64,000 nt of DNA from an uncultured Faecalibacterium sp. (GTDB lineage Bacteria; Bacillota; Clostridia; Oscillospirales; Ruminococcaceae): positions 1 through 64,000 of the forward strand of contig CAKSZS010000006.1 of NCBI GenBank assembly GCA_934525845.1, written 5' to 3'. A program made the translations under genes and the position numbers. A model generated the notes under the pieces. The model did not search any database and was not told the origin of the DNA. It saw nothing but the letters and a program-made list of their open reading frames with translations. Below are positions 54,605 to 61,947 of this stretch, one piece after another. Position 1 is the stretch's first letter; every line of letters begins with the position of its first letter.

Positions 54605-54634
54605 AGTATAAGCGAGTTTTGGAGGTTGTGTCAA
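54605..54634 (-). promoter_or_regulatory. Promoter of the CE17-like gene
   Basis: On the minus strand a perfect TTGACA and TATACT are separated by 18 bases, 36 bases before the start codon. Confidence 0.8.
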
Positions 54635-54737
54635 TCGGTGCAGAGACGATTCGGCAGGGTGGACAAAGTTGGACAAGAATCCTGCGCAGGCTGACGGAAA
54701 ATCCGGGATACAACAGAAAAAACAGCCGGTTAATCAA

Positions 54738-54766
54738 ATTTTAGTTTTTATTAGCTGACTAAAAAT
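54738..54766. promoter_or_regulatory. Operator-like inverted repeat between the two esterase genes
   Basis: ATTTTAGT and ACTAAAAAT flank a centre containing TTAGCT. It lies in the AT-rich space upstream of the CE2-like promoter and is a candidate regulator site; the TTAGCT core also recurs in the leader of the decayed transporter operon. Confidence 0.4.
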
Positions 54767-54790
54767 GAAGGGCGTCCTGCAGATCCTCTC

Positions 54791-54819
54791 TTGTGCTTTG
54801 AAAATGGATGTGCTATCAT
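54791..54819 (+). promoter_or_regulatory. Promoter of the CE2-like gene
   Basis: TTGTGC and TATCAT are separated by 17 bases, 29 bases before the ATG. Confidence 0.6.
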
Positions 54820-54848
54820 CAGCCCAGAATTCTGCAGGAGGGAAGAAA

Positions 54849-55958
54849 ATGGAAGCATGGAACAAGGCCTCTCTGGCACAGCTGCCGCAGGTGCGGGCGC
54901 TGGGACGGCACACGGGGCGAGACCCACTCACTCTGTTCTGGACGGCCAGCGGCATCGAGTTGGACTTTACCGGCAGTGCACTGTGGGTGGACTTTTTTGC
55001 GGATTATACAGCGGTGGAACCGTGGGTCAGCGTGGAGCTGAACGGTGCCTGGATCGCACGCTTTGCGGTGAATCCCGGGCACAGCCGGGTCTGTCTGTTC
55101 CGGGGCATGACGCCGGGCAAACCGAAACACATCCGTCTTTTGAAGGACGTGCAGGCCATGCACGAGGACCCGGCACATCTTCTGCAAATTACGGGGCTGG
55201 AATATGCGGATGGCGTGTTCCTGCCCCTGCCTGAGCCGCGGTACCGGCTGGAATTCGTGGGGGACAGCATCACCAGCGGGGAAGGCGCCATCGGGGCCAA
55301 GTCGGAAGAGGACTGGGCGGGCGCGTTTTTCTCCGCCGAGAACCACTATGCCCGGATGACCGCTGATGCCCTGGGAGCCGAATACCGCTGCCTTTCGCAG
55401 AGCGGATGGGGCATCACCGCCAGCTGGGAGAATGACCCCACCCACATACTGCCGCCCTACTACACGCAGGTGTGCGGGGTGGCGCAGGGGGAGCGCAATG
55501 CGGCGCTGGGGGCGCAGCAGCCCAATGATTTTGCAGCCTGGCAGCCGGATGCCGTGATCCTGAACCTTGGCACCAACGACAACGGCGCTTTTGACGAGCC
55601 GGCCTGGATCGACCTGGCAGGGAATGCGCATAAGCTGCGGCTGCTCGCCAACGGAGCGTTCCACCCGGCGGATGCCCAGCGGATCGCAGATGCGGTGCAG
55701 GACTTTCTGACCGTGGTCCGGGAAAAGAATCCGCAGGCGCTGCTGGTATGGTGCATCGGAATGCTGGGCACACGCATTGCGCCGGTGCTGCAGCGGGGCG
55801 TGGAGCAGTACAGGGCGGCAGCGGGGGACGCCCGGGCCGTTCTGCTGAAGCTGCCGGAGACCACACCCGAAACCGTGGGTGCCCGCCAGCACCCCGGCGC
55901 GGAGAATCACCGCCAGGCGGCGGAAGTGCTGACGGCGTTTTTGAAAGAACATCTGTAA
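54849..55958 (+). CDS. SGNH-hydrolase acetylesterase (CE2-like)
   Basis: A 369-residue protein with an N-terminal beta-sandwich (residues 1-about 130; FWTASGIELDFTGSALWVDF) followed by an SGNH domain. The nucleophile is in EFVGDSITSGEG, the asparagine block in LNLGTNDNGAF, and the histidine in GARQHPGAENHRQ. This order is diagnostic of carbohydrate esterase family 2, which deacetylates xylan or mannan oligosaccharides. No signal peptide is seen. GGAGGGAAG precedes the ATG. Together with the divergent CE17-like gene it resembles the paired esterases of mannan utilisation loci. Confidence 0.82.
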   Translation: MEAWNKASLAQLPQVRALGRHTGRDPLTLFWTASGIELDFTGSALWVDFFADYTAVEPWVSVELNGAWIARFAVNPGHSRVCLFRGMTPGKPKHIRLLKDVQAMHEDPAHLLQITGLEYADGVFLPLPEPRYRLEFVGDSITSGEGAIGAKSEEDWAGAFFSAENHYARMTADALGAEYRCLSQSGWGITASWENDPTHILPPYYTQVCGVAQGERNAALGAQQPNDFAAWQPDAVILNLGTNDNGAFDEPAWIDLAGNAHKLRLLANGAFHPADAQRIADAVQDFLTVVREKNPQALLVWCIGMLGTRIAPVLQRGVEQYRAAAGDARAVLLKLPETTPETVGARQHPGAENHRQAAEVLTAFLKEHL

Positions 55959-55960
55959 AC

Positions 55961-56005
55961 AAAAAGTGTGCAGCCTGTTTCCAGCGAACAGACTGCACAC
56001 TTTTT
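55961..56005. terminator. Bidirectional terminator, CE2-like / LacI
   Basis: AAAAAGTGTGCAG pairs with CTGCACACTTTTT, with a further CTGTT/AACAG inner stem, between convergent genes. Confidence 0.88.
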
Positions 56006-56073
56006 TGCGTTTGCGCAGAAACCCTTCATGTCGCCCGGCCCATCCTCTTGGGAGAAGGGACTTGGTGCAGGGA

Positions 56074-57060
56074 TCAGGTCGATTCCCGCCGCACGAAGCC
56101 GCCCGGCACGATGACGGTGGGCGCAATGGCGGGCTTGTGCGCCATTTTGCGGCGGAGCTGAGCCACCACAGTCTTGGCCATGCCGTCCAGGTCCACCCGG
56201 TAGCTGGTCAGCTGGGGGCTGCAAATGGTGGAATAGCGGTAGTCATCGTAGCCGGTCACCGCCACATCCTGCGGCACCCGGTAGCCGTTGCGCTTGAGGG
56301 TCTCCACCAGATTGTACGCCACCTCGTCGCAGTTGCAGACGAAGGCCTCCGGCATCTCGTGGGGCAGGGTGAAGGGGATGAAGATGCCCCGGTCATCGCG
56401 GTCCTCCAGCCGCCAATCGTCCCGGATGGGCAGACCGGCACGAAGCATCGCCTTGACGTAGCCCAGATACCGGTCCATGATGGAGCTGGTGGACAGCACA
56501 CTGCCCACAAAGCCGATGTTCCGCCGCCCGGTAGAGATGAGATGTTCGGTCATCATGTAGCTGCCGCTGGTGTTGTCGCTGAGGACACAGTCGGCGGCAA
56601 TGGCATCATCGTAAAAGTCCAGCAGCATAAAGGGCACCCCGGTCTGCACCGCCGTGGCAAGGTATCGGCGGCTGATCTCGCCCATAAAAATGAGGCCGTC
56701 CACTTTCCGGTTTACAAGGAAGGAGGGCATATTGCAGCTTTTTTCCGCCTGCGGCAGAACGATCTCCATCAGCACCGAGATGTCCTGCTCGGCGGCGCAC
56801 TTGAGCACTGCGCGGTACAAATTGGAATAAAAGGCATTCTCGTTGAAAAAGCGGTCTGCCACCAGAATCCCGATGCTCTCGCCGCCGGGCTGTGCGTTGG
56901 TGCGGGTGGGAGGCTGGTAGCCCATCTCCTCGGCAACGGCCAAAATTTTTGCCCGCATCTCTGCGCTGACGCCGTCCTTGCCGGACAGGCCTTTGGAGAC
57001 CGAGACGGTACTGATGCCCAGCCGCTTGGCGATATCTGCCATCCGCACTGCTTTGGCCAT
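56074..57060 (-). CDS. LacI-family transcriptional regulator
   Basis: A 328-residue repressor. The N-terminal helix-turn-helix is VRMADIAKRLGISTVSVSKG with hinge TRTNAQPGG. The rest is a periplasmic-binding-protein-like sensor (IGILVADRFFNENAFYS; VTGYDDYRYSTICSPQLTSY). GTGAGGAACG precedes the ATG. It is intact and divergent from the broken sugar ABC operon, which it probably controlled. It lies next to two carbohydrate esterases, whose regulation it may also share. Confidence 0.94.
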   Translation of the reverse strand: MAKAVRMADIAKRLGISTVSVSKGLSGKDGVSAEMRAKILAVAEEMGYQPPTRTNAQPGGESIGILVADRFFNENAFYSNLYRAVLKCAAEQDISVLMEIVLPQAEKSCNMPSFLVNRKVDGLIFMGEISRRYLATAVQTGVPFMLLDFYDDAIAADCVLSDNTSGSYMMTEHLISTGRRNIGFVGSVLSTSSIMDRYLGYVKAMLRAGLPIRDDWRLEDRDDRGIFIPFTLPHEMPEAFVCNCDEVAYNLVETLKRNGYRVPQDVAVTGYDDYRYSTICSPQLTSYRVDLDGMAKTVVAQLRRKMAHKPAIAPTVIVPGGFVRREST

Positions 57061-57154
57061 GATCGTTCCTCACTTTCTTTTTTGCTTTGATCGAAAAGTC
57101 TCCGGATGTTTCCGAAAAATAAACTTAACGAACTCAAAAAATTACCTTAATAGT

Positions 57155-57183
57155 AGTATAACGGTCTTTGTGGGATTCGTCAA
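57155..57183 (-). promoter_or_regulatory. Promoter of the LacI gene
   Basis: On the minus strand TTGACG and TATACT are separated by 17 bases, about 95 bases before the start codon. Confidence 0.75.
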
Positions 57184-57488
57184 ACGCTATTTTCACTAAA
57201 AATCCGCTGATTTTTTCAGCAAAGAGGCGGAGAAAGGGATCATGCACGCTTTTCAGGCCCCAAAGCAGAAACGGAAGCGTAAAAATACGAGCGCTTTGCG
57301 CAATGCTTTTCCACGCTTCTTCAATTTGAAATGACGGCACTTCAGACGCTTGCAGCTTAAAAATTGCTTAAAAATAAACCTAACAGAAAATTTAATTTGC
57401 TGAAAACCTGATGTATCCCGGATTTCTGGTGCAGATTGAACAATCAAATCTTGAAAATGCAGACAAAAAACGAATCTTTTTGGGCTTG
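57184..57488. other. AT-rich non-coding spacer
   Basis: About 300 bases between divergent promoters with composition clearly more AT-rich than the rest of the window. It holds a short hairpin (CCGCTGATTTTTTCAGCAAAGAGGCGG region near 57207) but no credible gene. It may contain binding sites for the LacI regulator or remnants of older sequence. Confidence 0.5.
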
Positions 57489-57517
57489 TTGACACTGCTG
57501 ATTAAAAATTATATACT
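57489..57517 (+). promoter_or_regulatory. Promoter of the decayed sugar ABC operon
   Basis: A perfect TTGACA and TATACT are separated by 17 bases, the best promoter match in this region, still intact upstream of a broken operon. Confidence 0.85.
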
Positions 57518-57538
57518 AAAAGCACAGAAAGTGAGCGA

Positions 57539-57573
57539 ATCAATAAGCTAAATAATTAAGCTAAATTAAGCTC
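57539..57573 (+). promoter_or_regulatory. Tandem AAGCTAAAT repeats, probable LacI operator
   Basis: Three AAGCT units (ATAAGCTAAATAATTAAGCT, then AAATTAAGCT) form overlapping near-palindromes such as AGCTAAATTAAGCT just downstream of the operon promoter. The position fits a repressor site. Confidence 0.5.
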
Positions 57574-57613
57574 GCAAAACGGATTCCACACGTCACGAAG
57601 GAGGACATTCCCT

Positions 57614-58855
57614 ATTCGTAAGATCAATCGTCGTAGTTTCCTCAAGGCCACCGGCATCCTGGCAGCCGCTTCTGCACTGGCTGCCTGCGGTGGCAGTTCC
57701 AACAGCACGGCAGCTTCCGGTTCCACTGGCTCCGGCGCGGCTGCCGGTTCCACCGGCAAGGCTTACAATGAGCTGACCGTCGGCACCGACAACACCGACC
57801 TGACCGCCGAGCTGAAGATCATCAGCAACTGCACCGATCTGATCGATGACGGTACCTTCGACAACTACATCGCCGAGTTCCAGAAGCTGTATCCCAACAT
57901 CACCATTAAATATGAAGGCATCACCAGCTACGCCGACGATATGACCACCCGCCTGACCTCCAACGACTGGGGCGACGTGTGCATGATCCCCACCACCATT
58001 CCTCTGACCGAGCTGCCCAAGACCCCGGATCAGTTCCTGGATGCCCTGCAGAAGATCAAGGATTACGATGCTTCCATCGATCCGCTGTACACCAACTACG
58101 CCGCCGGCTGGACCATGAGCGCCTGAGACGCCTACATCGGCGGCGGCGCGACCGCAGACCCCGACTGGATGAACATCACCATGCCCCAGACCAAAGACCC
58201 GTTCCAGAAGGGCATTCTGGGTGCAGACGATATGGGGCCCTACGCTGTGTATTACATCCTCTACGAGGCAGTGAAGCGCGGCCTGACCGAAGCTGACCCC
58301 ACCACCACCGACTGGGAGGGCTGCAAGCCCCGCATCAACAACGGCCAGATCGGTGCCATGGTTCTGGGCAGCTGGGCCATCGTGCAGATGCAGGCCGCCG
58401 GTGACAACGCCGACGACATCGGCTATATGCCGTTCCCCATCACCGTCAAGGGCACCCAGTACGCCAGTGCAGGCGCAGACTACTGCTTCGGTGTGAACAA
58501 GAACACCACCGATGACAAGAAGCTGGCTGCCCAGCTGTACATCAAGTGGTTCAGCGAAAGCTCCAACTTCGCCTTTGATCAGGGCGGCGTGCCGGTGCTG
58601 AAGAGCCAGGCCTACCCCGATACCCTGAAAGCATTCGACGGCATCGACCTCATCGAGGACACCCCCGCTCCCGCAGAGCTGGCAGACCTTGCCACCGAGG
58701 TACAGCAGGAGGCTGAGCTGATGCTGAACGCCGACCAGACCCACGTCATGCGCGTGGTGGAGGCTGGCATCAACGGTGATGAGACGCTGGACGACATCGT
58801 GGCCGACTGGAACGCTGCCTGGGATAAGGCCGTGGATGCCTGCGCACCGCAGTGA
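57614..58855 (+). pseudogene. Broken sugar ABC transporter solute-binding lipoprotein
   Basis: The 414-codon frame encodes RKINRRSFLKATGILA and lipobox ALAACGG, then an extracellular oligosaccharide-binding fold ending DIVADWNAAWDKAVDACAPQ. Three lesions are visible. The codon after AAGGAGG that should be ATG is ATT (57614). Codon 171 is TGA where relatives of this family usually have tryptophan (MSA*DAYIGGG, 58124-58126). The segment from IPLTELP to KTPDQFLDAL (around 58000-58030) joins regions normally well apart, suggesting an in-frame deletion of perhaps 50-60 codons. Ribosome-binding site and promoter remain. No standard start allows the full product. Confidence 0.87.
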
Positions 58856-58926
58856 TTGTTTTACCGCAACAAATCAGCAGGGTGGGCCCATGTCCGCCCT
58901 GCTTTTGGTGAAAGGAGGCCTTTTGC

Positions 58927-59072
58927 ATGGCATCTTCCGCAACCGTATCCGTTCCCAAAAAGCGCAAGAGCTTCAAGGAATTCTGGCACAGTATGCGCGG
59001 TCAGCAGCTCATTGTAACGCTGGTGTTTCTGTTTGTTCCGCTGCTGCTGCTCTTCATGTTCACCTATCTGCC
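58927..59072 (+). pseudogene. N-terminal remnant of a sugar ABC permease
   Basis: AAAGGAGG and ATG open a frame encoding KKRKSFKEFWHSMRGQQLIV and the first membrane helix TLVFLFVPLLLLFMFTYLP, typical of LplB/UgpA-type permeases (about 300 residues). Coding similarity ends after roughly 49 codons, and the frame closes a few codons later at 59086-59088 inside manA sequence. It follows the binding protein as expected for the operon. Confidence 0.88.
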
Positions 59073-59234
59073 CTTACGTCGCTGCTGATCCTGGAAGGAG
59101 AAGGCACCTTTACCGAGACTGCTTCCGGCGAGACTCTGCCCGTGAAGAAAGGCGAGAGCGTCTTTGTCCCGGCGGGTACCGGGGAATATACCGTGCAGGG
59201 CACTGCACTCAAGTGCCTGCGCACCCGCGTCTGA
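59073..59234 (+). pseudogene. manA: C-terminal remnant of mannose-6-phosphate isomerase
   Basis: Fifty-three codons, in a different frame from the permease remnant, encode the cupin end of class I ManA: LTSLLILEGEGTFTETA, LPVKKGESVFVPAGTG and YTVQGTALKCL, then TGA. No start codon belongs to it. The permease remnant runs straight into this sequence, so everything from the middle of the permease to near the end of manA has been removed. Confidence 0.85.
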
Positions 59235-59251
59235 TCCGGAAGTTCAGAAGC

Positions 59252-59304
59252 AAAGCCCCTTCCTGTTCTGCAGCCGGTACGGCACAAAACAGGAAGGGGC
59301 TTTT
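59252..59304 (+). terminator. Terminator of the former operon
   Basis: AAAGCCCCTTCCTGTT pairs perfectly with AACAGGAAGGGGCTTT, directly after the manA remnant. Confidence 0.88.
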
Positions 59305-59327
59305 GCTGTGCAGGGATCCTTCCATGC

Positions 59328-59379
59328 AAAAAAGAAAAGCGCAGTGCATCAAATGACTTGGAATCATACGATGCACTGC
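59328..59379 (-). terminator. Terminator of tRNA-Leu
   Basis: GCAGTGCATC pairs with GATGCACTGC and is followed on the minus strand by CTTTTCTTTTTT. Confidence 0.85.
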
Positions 59380-59389
59380 ACTTTTTTCA

Positions 59390-59472
59390 TGGTGCGGGAG
59401 AAGGGGGTCGAACCCTCACTCACGGGGAACTGGTGCCTAAAACCAGCGCGTCTGCCATTCCGCCACTCCCGC
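59390..59472 (-). tRNA. tRNA-Leu (TAG)
   Basis: On the minus strand GCGGGAG pairs with CTCCCGC. The anticodon arm CTGGT-TTTAGGC-ACCAG presents TAG. There is an extended variable region (TTCCCCGTGAGT) and a GGTTCGACC T loop, with CCA encoded. It reads CUA leucine codons. At about 80 bases without CCA it is short for a class II tRNA. Confidence 0.93.
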
Positions 59473-59574
59473 ACGGCTGTATCCTATAGTTTACCAAGTC
59501 CGGGCGAAAATGTCAATCACTGCAGAAAGGGCAGCGGCACGAAACGCAAACATTTTGTGCTCGGAATTTGGCAG

Positions 59575-59612
59575 TCCCGGCATTTTCGACAAAAACGTGC
59601 CGGGAATTTTTT
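59575..59612 (+). terminator. Orphan plus-strand terminator upstream of the TIR-like gene
   Basis: TCCCGGCA pairs with TGCCGGGA and is followed by ATTTTTT. No plus-strand gene precedes it apart from the decayed operon, which already has a terminator. Confidence 0.6.
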
Positions 59613-59613
59613 C

Positions 59614-59641
59614 TTGTGGCCTCCGGGAAAGGTGTTATAAT
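59614..59641 (+). promoter_or_regulatory. Promoter of the TIR-like/TPR gene
   Basis: TTGTGG and a perfect TATAAT are separated by 16 bases. It begins within two bases of the end of the orphan terminator. A CCTCC/GGAGG and a CAGCCGG-rich hairpin lie in the roughly 90-base leader. Confidence 0.68.
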
Positions 59642-59734
59642 AAAAACAGGATCCCTCCTGCGGACGGGAGGGGGCATAAGGGGCAGCCGGCCTGCCGGCC
59701 GGTTGGAAATGGTATGAGCAGAAAGGAGCGGAAC

Positions 59735-61039
59735 ATGAACAAGTATACGTGCTTTGTCATCAGTCCCATCGGCAAGGAGGGAACGGAACTCTATCAGGAC
59801 TACAAGGATTTGATGGAGCTGATCATTGTCCCGGCACTGGAAGTCTATGACATCAAGGTGTCGCGGGGCGACCATTATATTACGGAAGAAAAGATCGATA
59901 CATCGGTGATCCAGAAGATCCAGGACGCGGACATCTGCATCTGCGACATCACGGAGCAGAATCCCAATGTTTACTATGAGCTGGGACGCCGGGATGAGAC
60001 CGGAAAGCCGGTGCTGCTGCTCAAGCGCAAGGGCGCGCAGACCAGCCCGGTGGACATCGCGACCCGGCGCTATTTTGAGTATGACTGGGACAACCGCCAC
60101 GGCATCCGGGATGCCCAGACGGCCATCCGGAATTTTGTGGAGCCGCTGATCGAGCAGGGCTTTGAGGACCGCGGCAAGAGTGCGACCCTGAGTGACATTG
60201 CGCAGACGCTGAGCCGTCTGGAACGCAAGCTGGACCGCATTACCTCCGGCGTGAATCCGAAGCCCGTGCCGGGGACCGGTACGGGCTTCGGGAACGGCAC
60301 GTCTGGGAAAACGGATGTGGATCCGGTCAATAAACTGCGCTTTGCCCTGCGCAGCCGGAACATTCCGCTGGCGGAAGAAGCCATGCAGCAGCTGCAGTAC
60401 CGCATGGACAAGATCAAATTCTACGATCAGGTGGTAGAGCAGGTGGCCGCGATGGGCTCCAAGATGGCCGGTGAAATGGCGGTCGAAATGGCGGAAGAGT
60501 TCTTCGACAGCGATGTGTCCTTCCACAAAAAGGTGGAATACCTGGGATGCCTGGTGAGCTATCTGGGCTGTGTAGATAAGGAGCAGGAGGGCCTGGAGCT
60601 GGTGCAGAAACTGTGCAGCCGCCTGGAAGGCGAAGCGGACGGCGAGGATCCGGAGGACGTTGCACAGATCTACAACCAGCCCAACCGGCTGTACTACGGC
60701 ATTTATATCAATACCGACGATGTCAAATGGCTGAACATGGCTGTGGAGGCGCTGCAGAAGGCACTGCAGATCGACCCGGAAGAAGAGGCGTTTTATTTTA
60801 ACCTCAGCACCTGCTACTATGCTTACAGCGAGGCAACGGGCGATCGCAGCTATTACGAAAAGGCACGGGATGCCATTGAAGCCTGCCTGGCAAGAGACAA
60901 AGAGCCGAACAAAAATCATCTGAAGACGGCCTGCCGGATCTACCGGGCACTGGACGATGAAAAGCTCGGTGACACCCTTGCGGCTTATGCCAAGGTCGAT
61001 CCTTACGGTGCCCAGCTGCTGGCAGATTCCTGGAAATAA
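59735..61039 (+). CDS. TIR/deoxyribosyltransferase-like protein with TPR-like tail
   Basis: A 434-residue soluble protein of unknown function. Residues 1-140 form a Rossmann-like domain opening CFVISPIGKEGTE, with ADICICDITEQNPNVYYELG, the pattern shared by nucleoside 2-deoxyribosyltransferase-like and some TIR-like NAD-processing domains. A proline/glycine-rich linker (PKPVPGTGTGFGNG) follows. A helical C-terminal half (about 200-434) contains TPR-like units (FYFNLSTCYYAYSEATGD). AAAGGAGCGG precedes the ATG. Such architecture occurs in stress or phage-defence effectors, but no partner gene is present and a signalling role is equally possible. Confidence 0.75.
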   Translation: MNKYTCFVISPIGKEGTELYQDYKDLMELIIVPALEVYDIKVSRGDHYITEEKIDTSVIQKIQDADICICDITEQNPNVYYELGRRDETGKPVLLLKRKGAQTSPVDIATRRYFEYDWDNRHGIRDAQTAIRNFVEPLIEQGFEDRGKSATLSDIAQTLSRLERKLDRITSGVNPKPVPGTGTGFGNGTSGKTDVDPVNKLRFALRSRNIPLAEEAMQQLQYRMDKIKFYDQVVEQVAAMGSKMAGEMAVEMAEEFFDSDVSFHKKVEYLGCLVSYLGCVDKEQEGLELVQKLCSRLEGEADGEDPEDVAQIYNQPNRLYYGIYINTDDVKWLNMAVEALQKALQIDPEEEAFYFNLSTCYYAYSEATGDRSYYEKARDAIEACLARDKEPNKNHLKTACRIYRALDDEKLGDTLAAYAKVDPYGAQLLADSWK

Positions 61040-61146
61040 GCAGAAACACGACAAGCATGGAACTCCGGTTGGCGGGGACGGTAGAGCAGGACGCGATGCC
61101 GCCCCCGCTTTTTGCATGGATCCTGGCCGGAGTGAAAAAAGATTCC

Positions 61147-61175
61147 TTGACCTTCCCCCTGCCGGAAGGTATATT
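61147..61175 (+). promoter_or_regulatory. Promoter of the ABC exporter operon
   Basis: TTGACC and TATATT are separated by 17 bases, 46 bases before the ATPase start. An inverted TTCC/GGAA element lies in the spacer. Confidence 0.75.
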
Positions 61176-61221
61176 CTAGAGGAAAGACCTCACAGAAAAG
61201 GGTCTGACAAGGAGGAAGCTT

Positions 61222-61947
61222 ATGCTCAGAATCGAACACCTGACTAAGACCTACGGCGGCAAGCCGGCGGTCCGGGATCTCAGCCTGCACATCCGCCCCG
61301 GAGAGCTGTGCGCATTCATCGGGCACAACGGCGCCGGAAAGACGACCACCATCAAATGCTGCTGCGGCATCCAGCAGTTCGATGCCGGAGAGATCTGGGT
61401 GGACGGCATCTCCGTGCGGGAAGATCCGCTGGAATGCAAGCGCCGGCTGGCCTATCTGCCGGATGATCCGGAGCTGTATGAATACATGACCGGCATTCAG
61501 TATCTGAACTTCATCGCGGATATTTTCGGGGTAGGAACAGAGGAGCGCGCCCAGCGCATCCGGCAGTATGGAGACCAGTTCGGCCTGACCGAGGATCTGG
61601 CGCAGTCCATCGGGGCCTATTCCCATGGCATGAAGCAGAAGCTTGCCATCATCTCGGCGCTGCTGCACGACCCCAGACTCATTGTGATGGACGAGCCGTT
61701 TGTGGGGCTGGATCCGTTGGCGGCGCACCAGCTCAAGACCCAGATGCGGGCATTCTGCGATGCGGGCGGCGCGATCTTCTTCTCCACCCATGTGCTGGAA
61801 GTGGCCGAAAAGCTCTGCGACCGGGTGGCCATCATCCGGGAGGGACAGCTGATCCGTGCCGGTTCCATGGAAGAGGTGCGGGGCGACGCTTCGCTGGAGC
61901 AGGTATTCCTGGAACTGGAAGGCAGCGGAACGGAGGACGGCGTATGA
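61222..61947 (+). CDS. ABC transporter ATP-binding protein
   Basis: A 241-residue ATPase of the DRA/CcmA-like exporter type: Walker A IGHNGAGKTTTIK, signature YSHGMKQKLAI, Walker B LIVMDEPFVGLDP and switch FFSTHVLE. The usual LSGGQ is replaced by SHGMKQ, as in related two-component exporters. AAGGAGGAAG precedes the ATG. Its stop overlaps the permease start (ATGA). Confidence 0.93.
   Translation: MLRIEHLTKTYGGKPAVRDLSLHIRPGELCAFIGHNGAGKTTTIKCCCGIQQFDAGEIWVDGISVREDPLECKRRLAYLPDDPELYEYMTGIQYLNFIADIFGVGTEERAQRIRQYGDQFGLTEDLAQSIGAYSHGMKQKLAIISALLHDPRLIVMDEPFVGLDPLAAHQLKTQMRAFCDAGGAIFFSTHVLEVAEKLCDRVAIIREGQLIRAGSMEEVRGDASLEQVFLELEGSGTEDGV

Noticed and set aside
58124..58126. TGA in the binding-protein frame read as selenocysteine or recoded tryptophan
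   Set aside because: Other genes here use TGA as a normal stop, no SECIS-like hairpin is apparent just downstream, and the missing ATG and adjacent truncated genes point to plain decay.
57593..58744. Open frame of 383 codons on the minus strand
   Set aside because: It is antisense to the binding-protein pseudogene, whose plus-strand codons give a clear family match. The minus product is low-complexity Gly/Val/His-rich shadow sequence.
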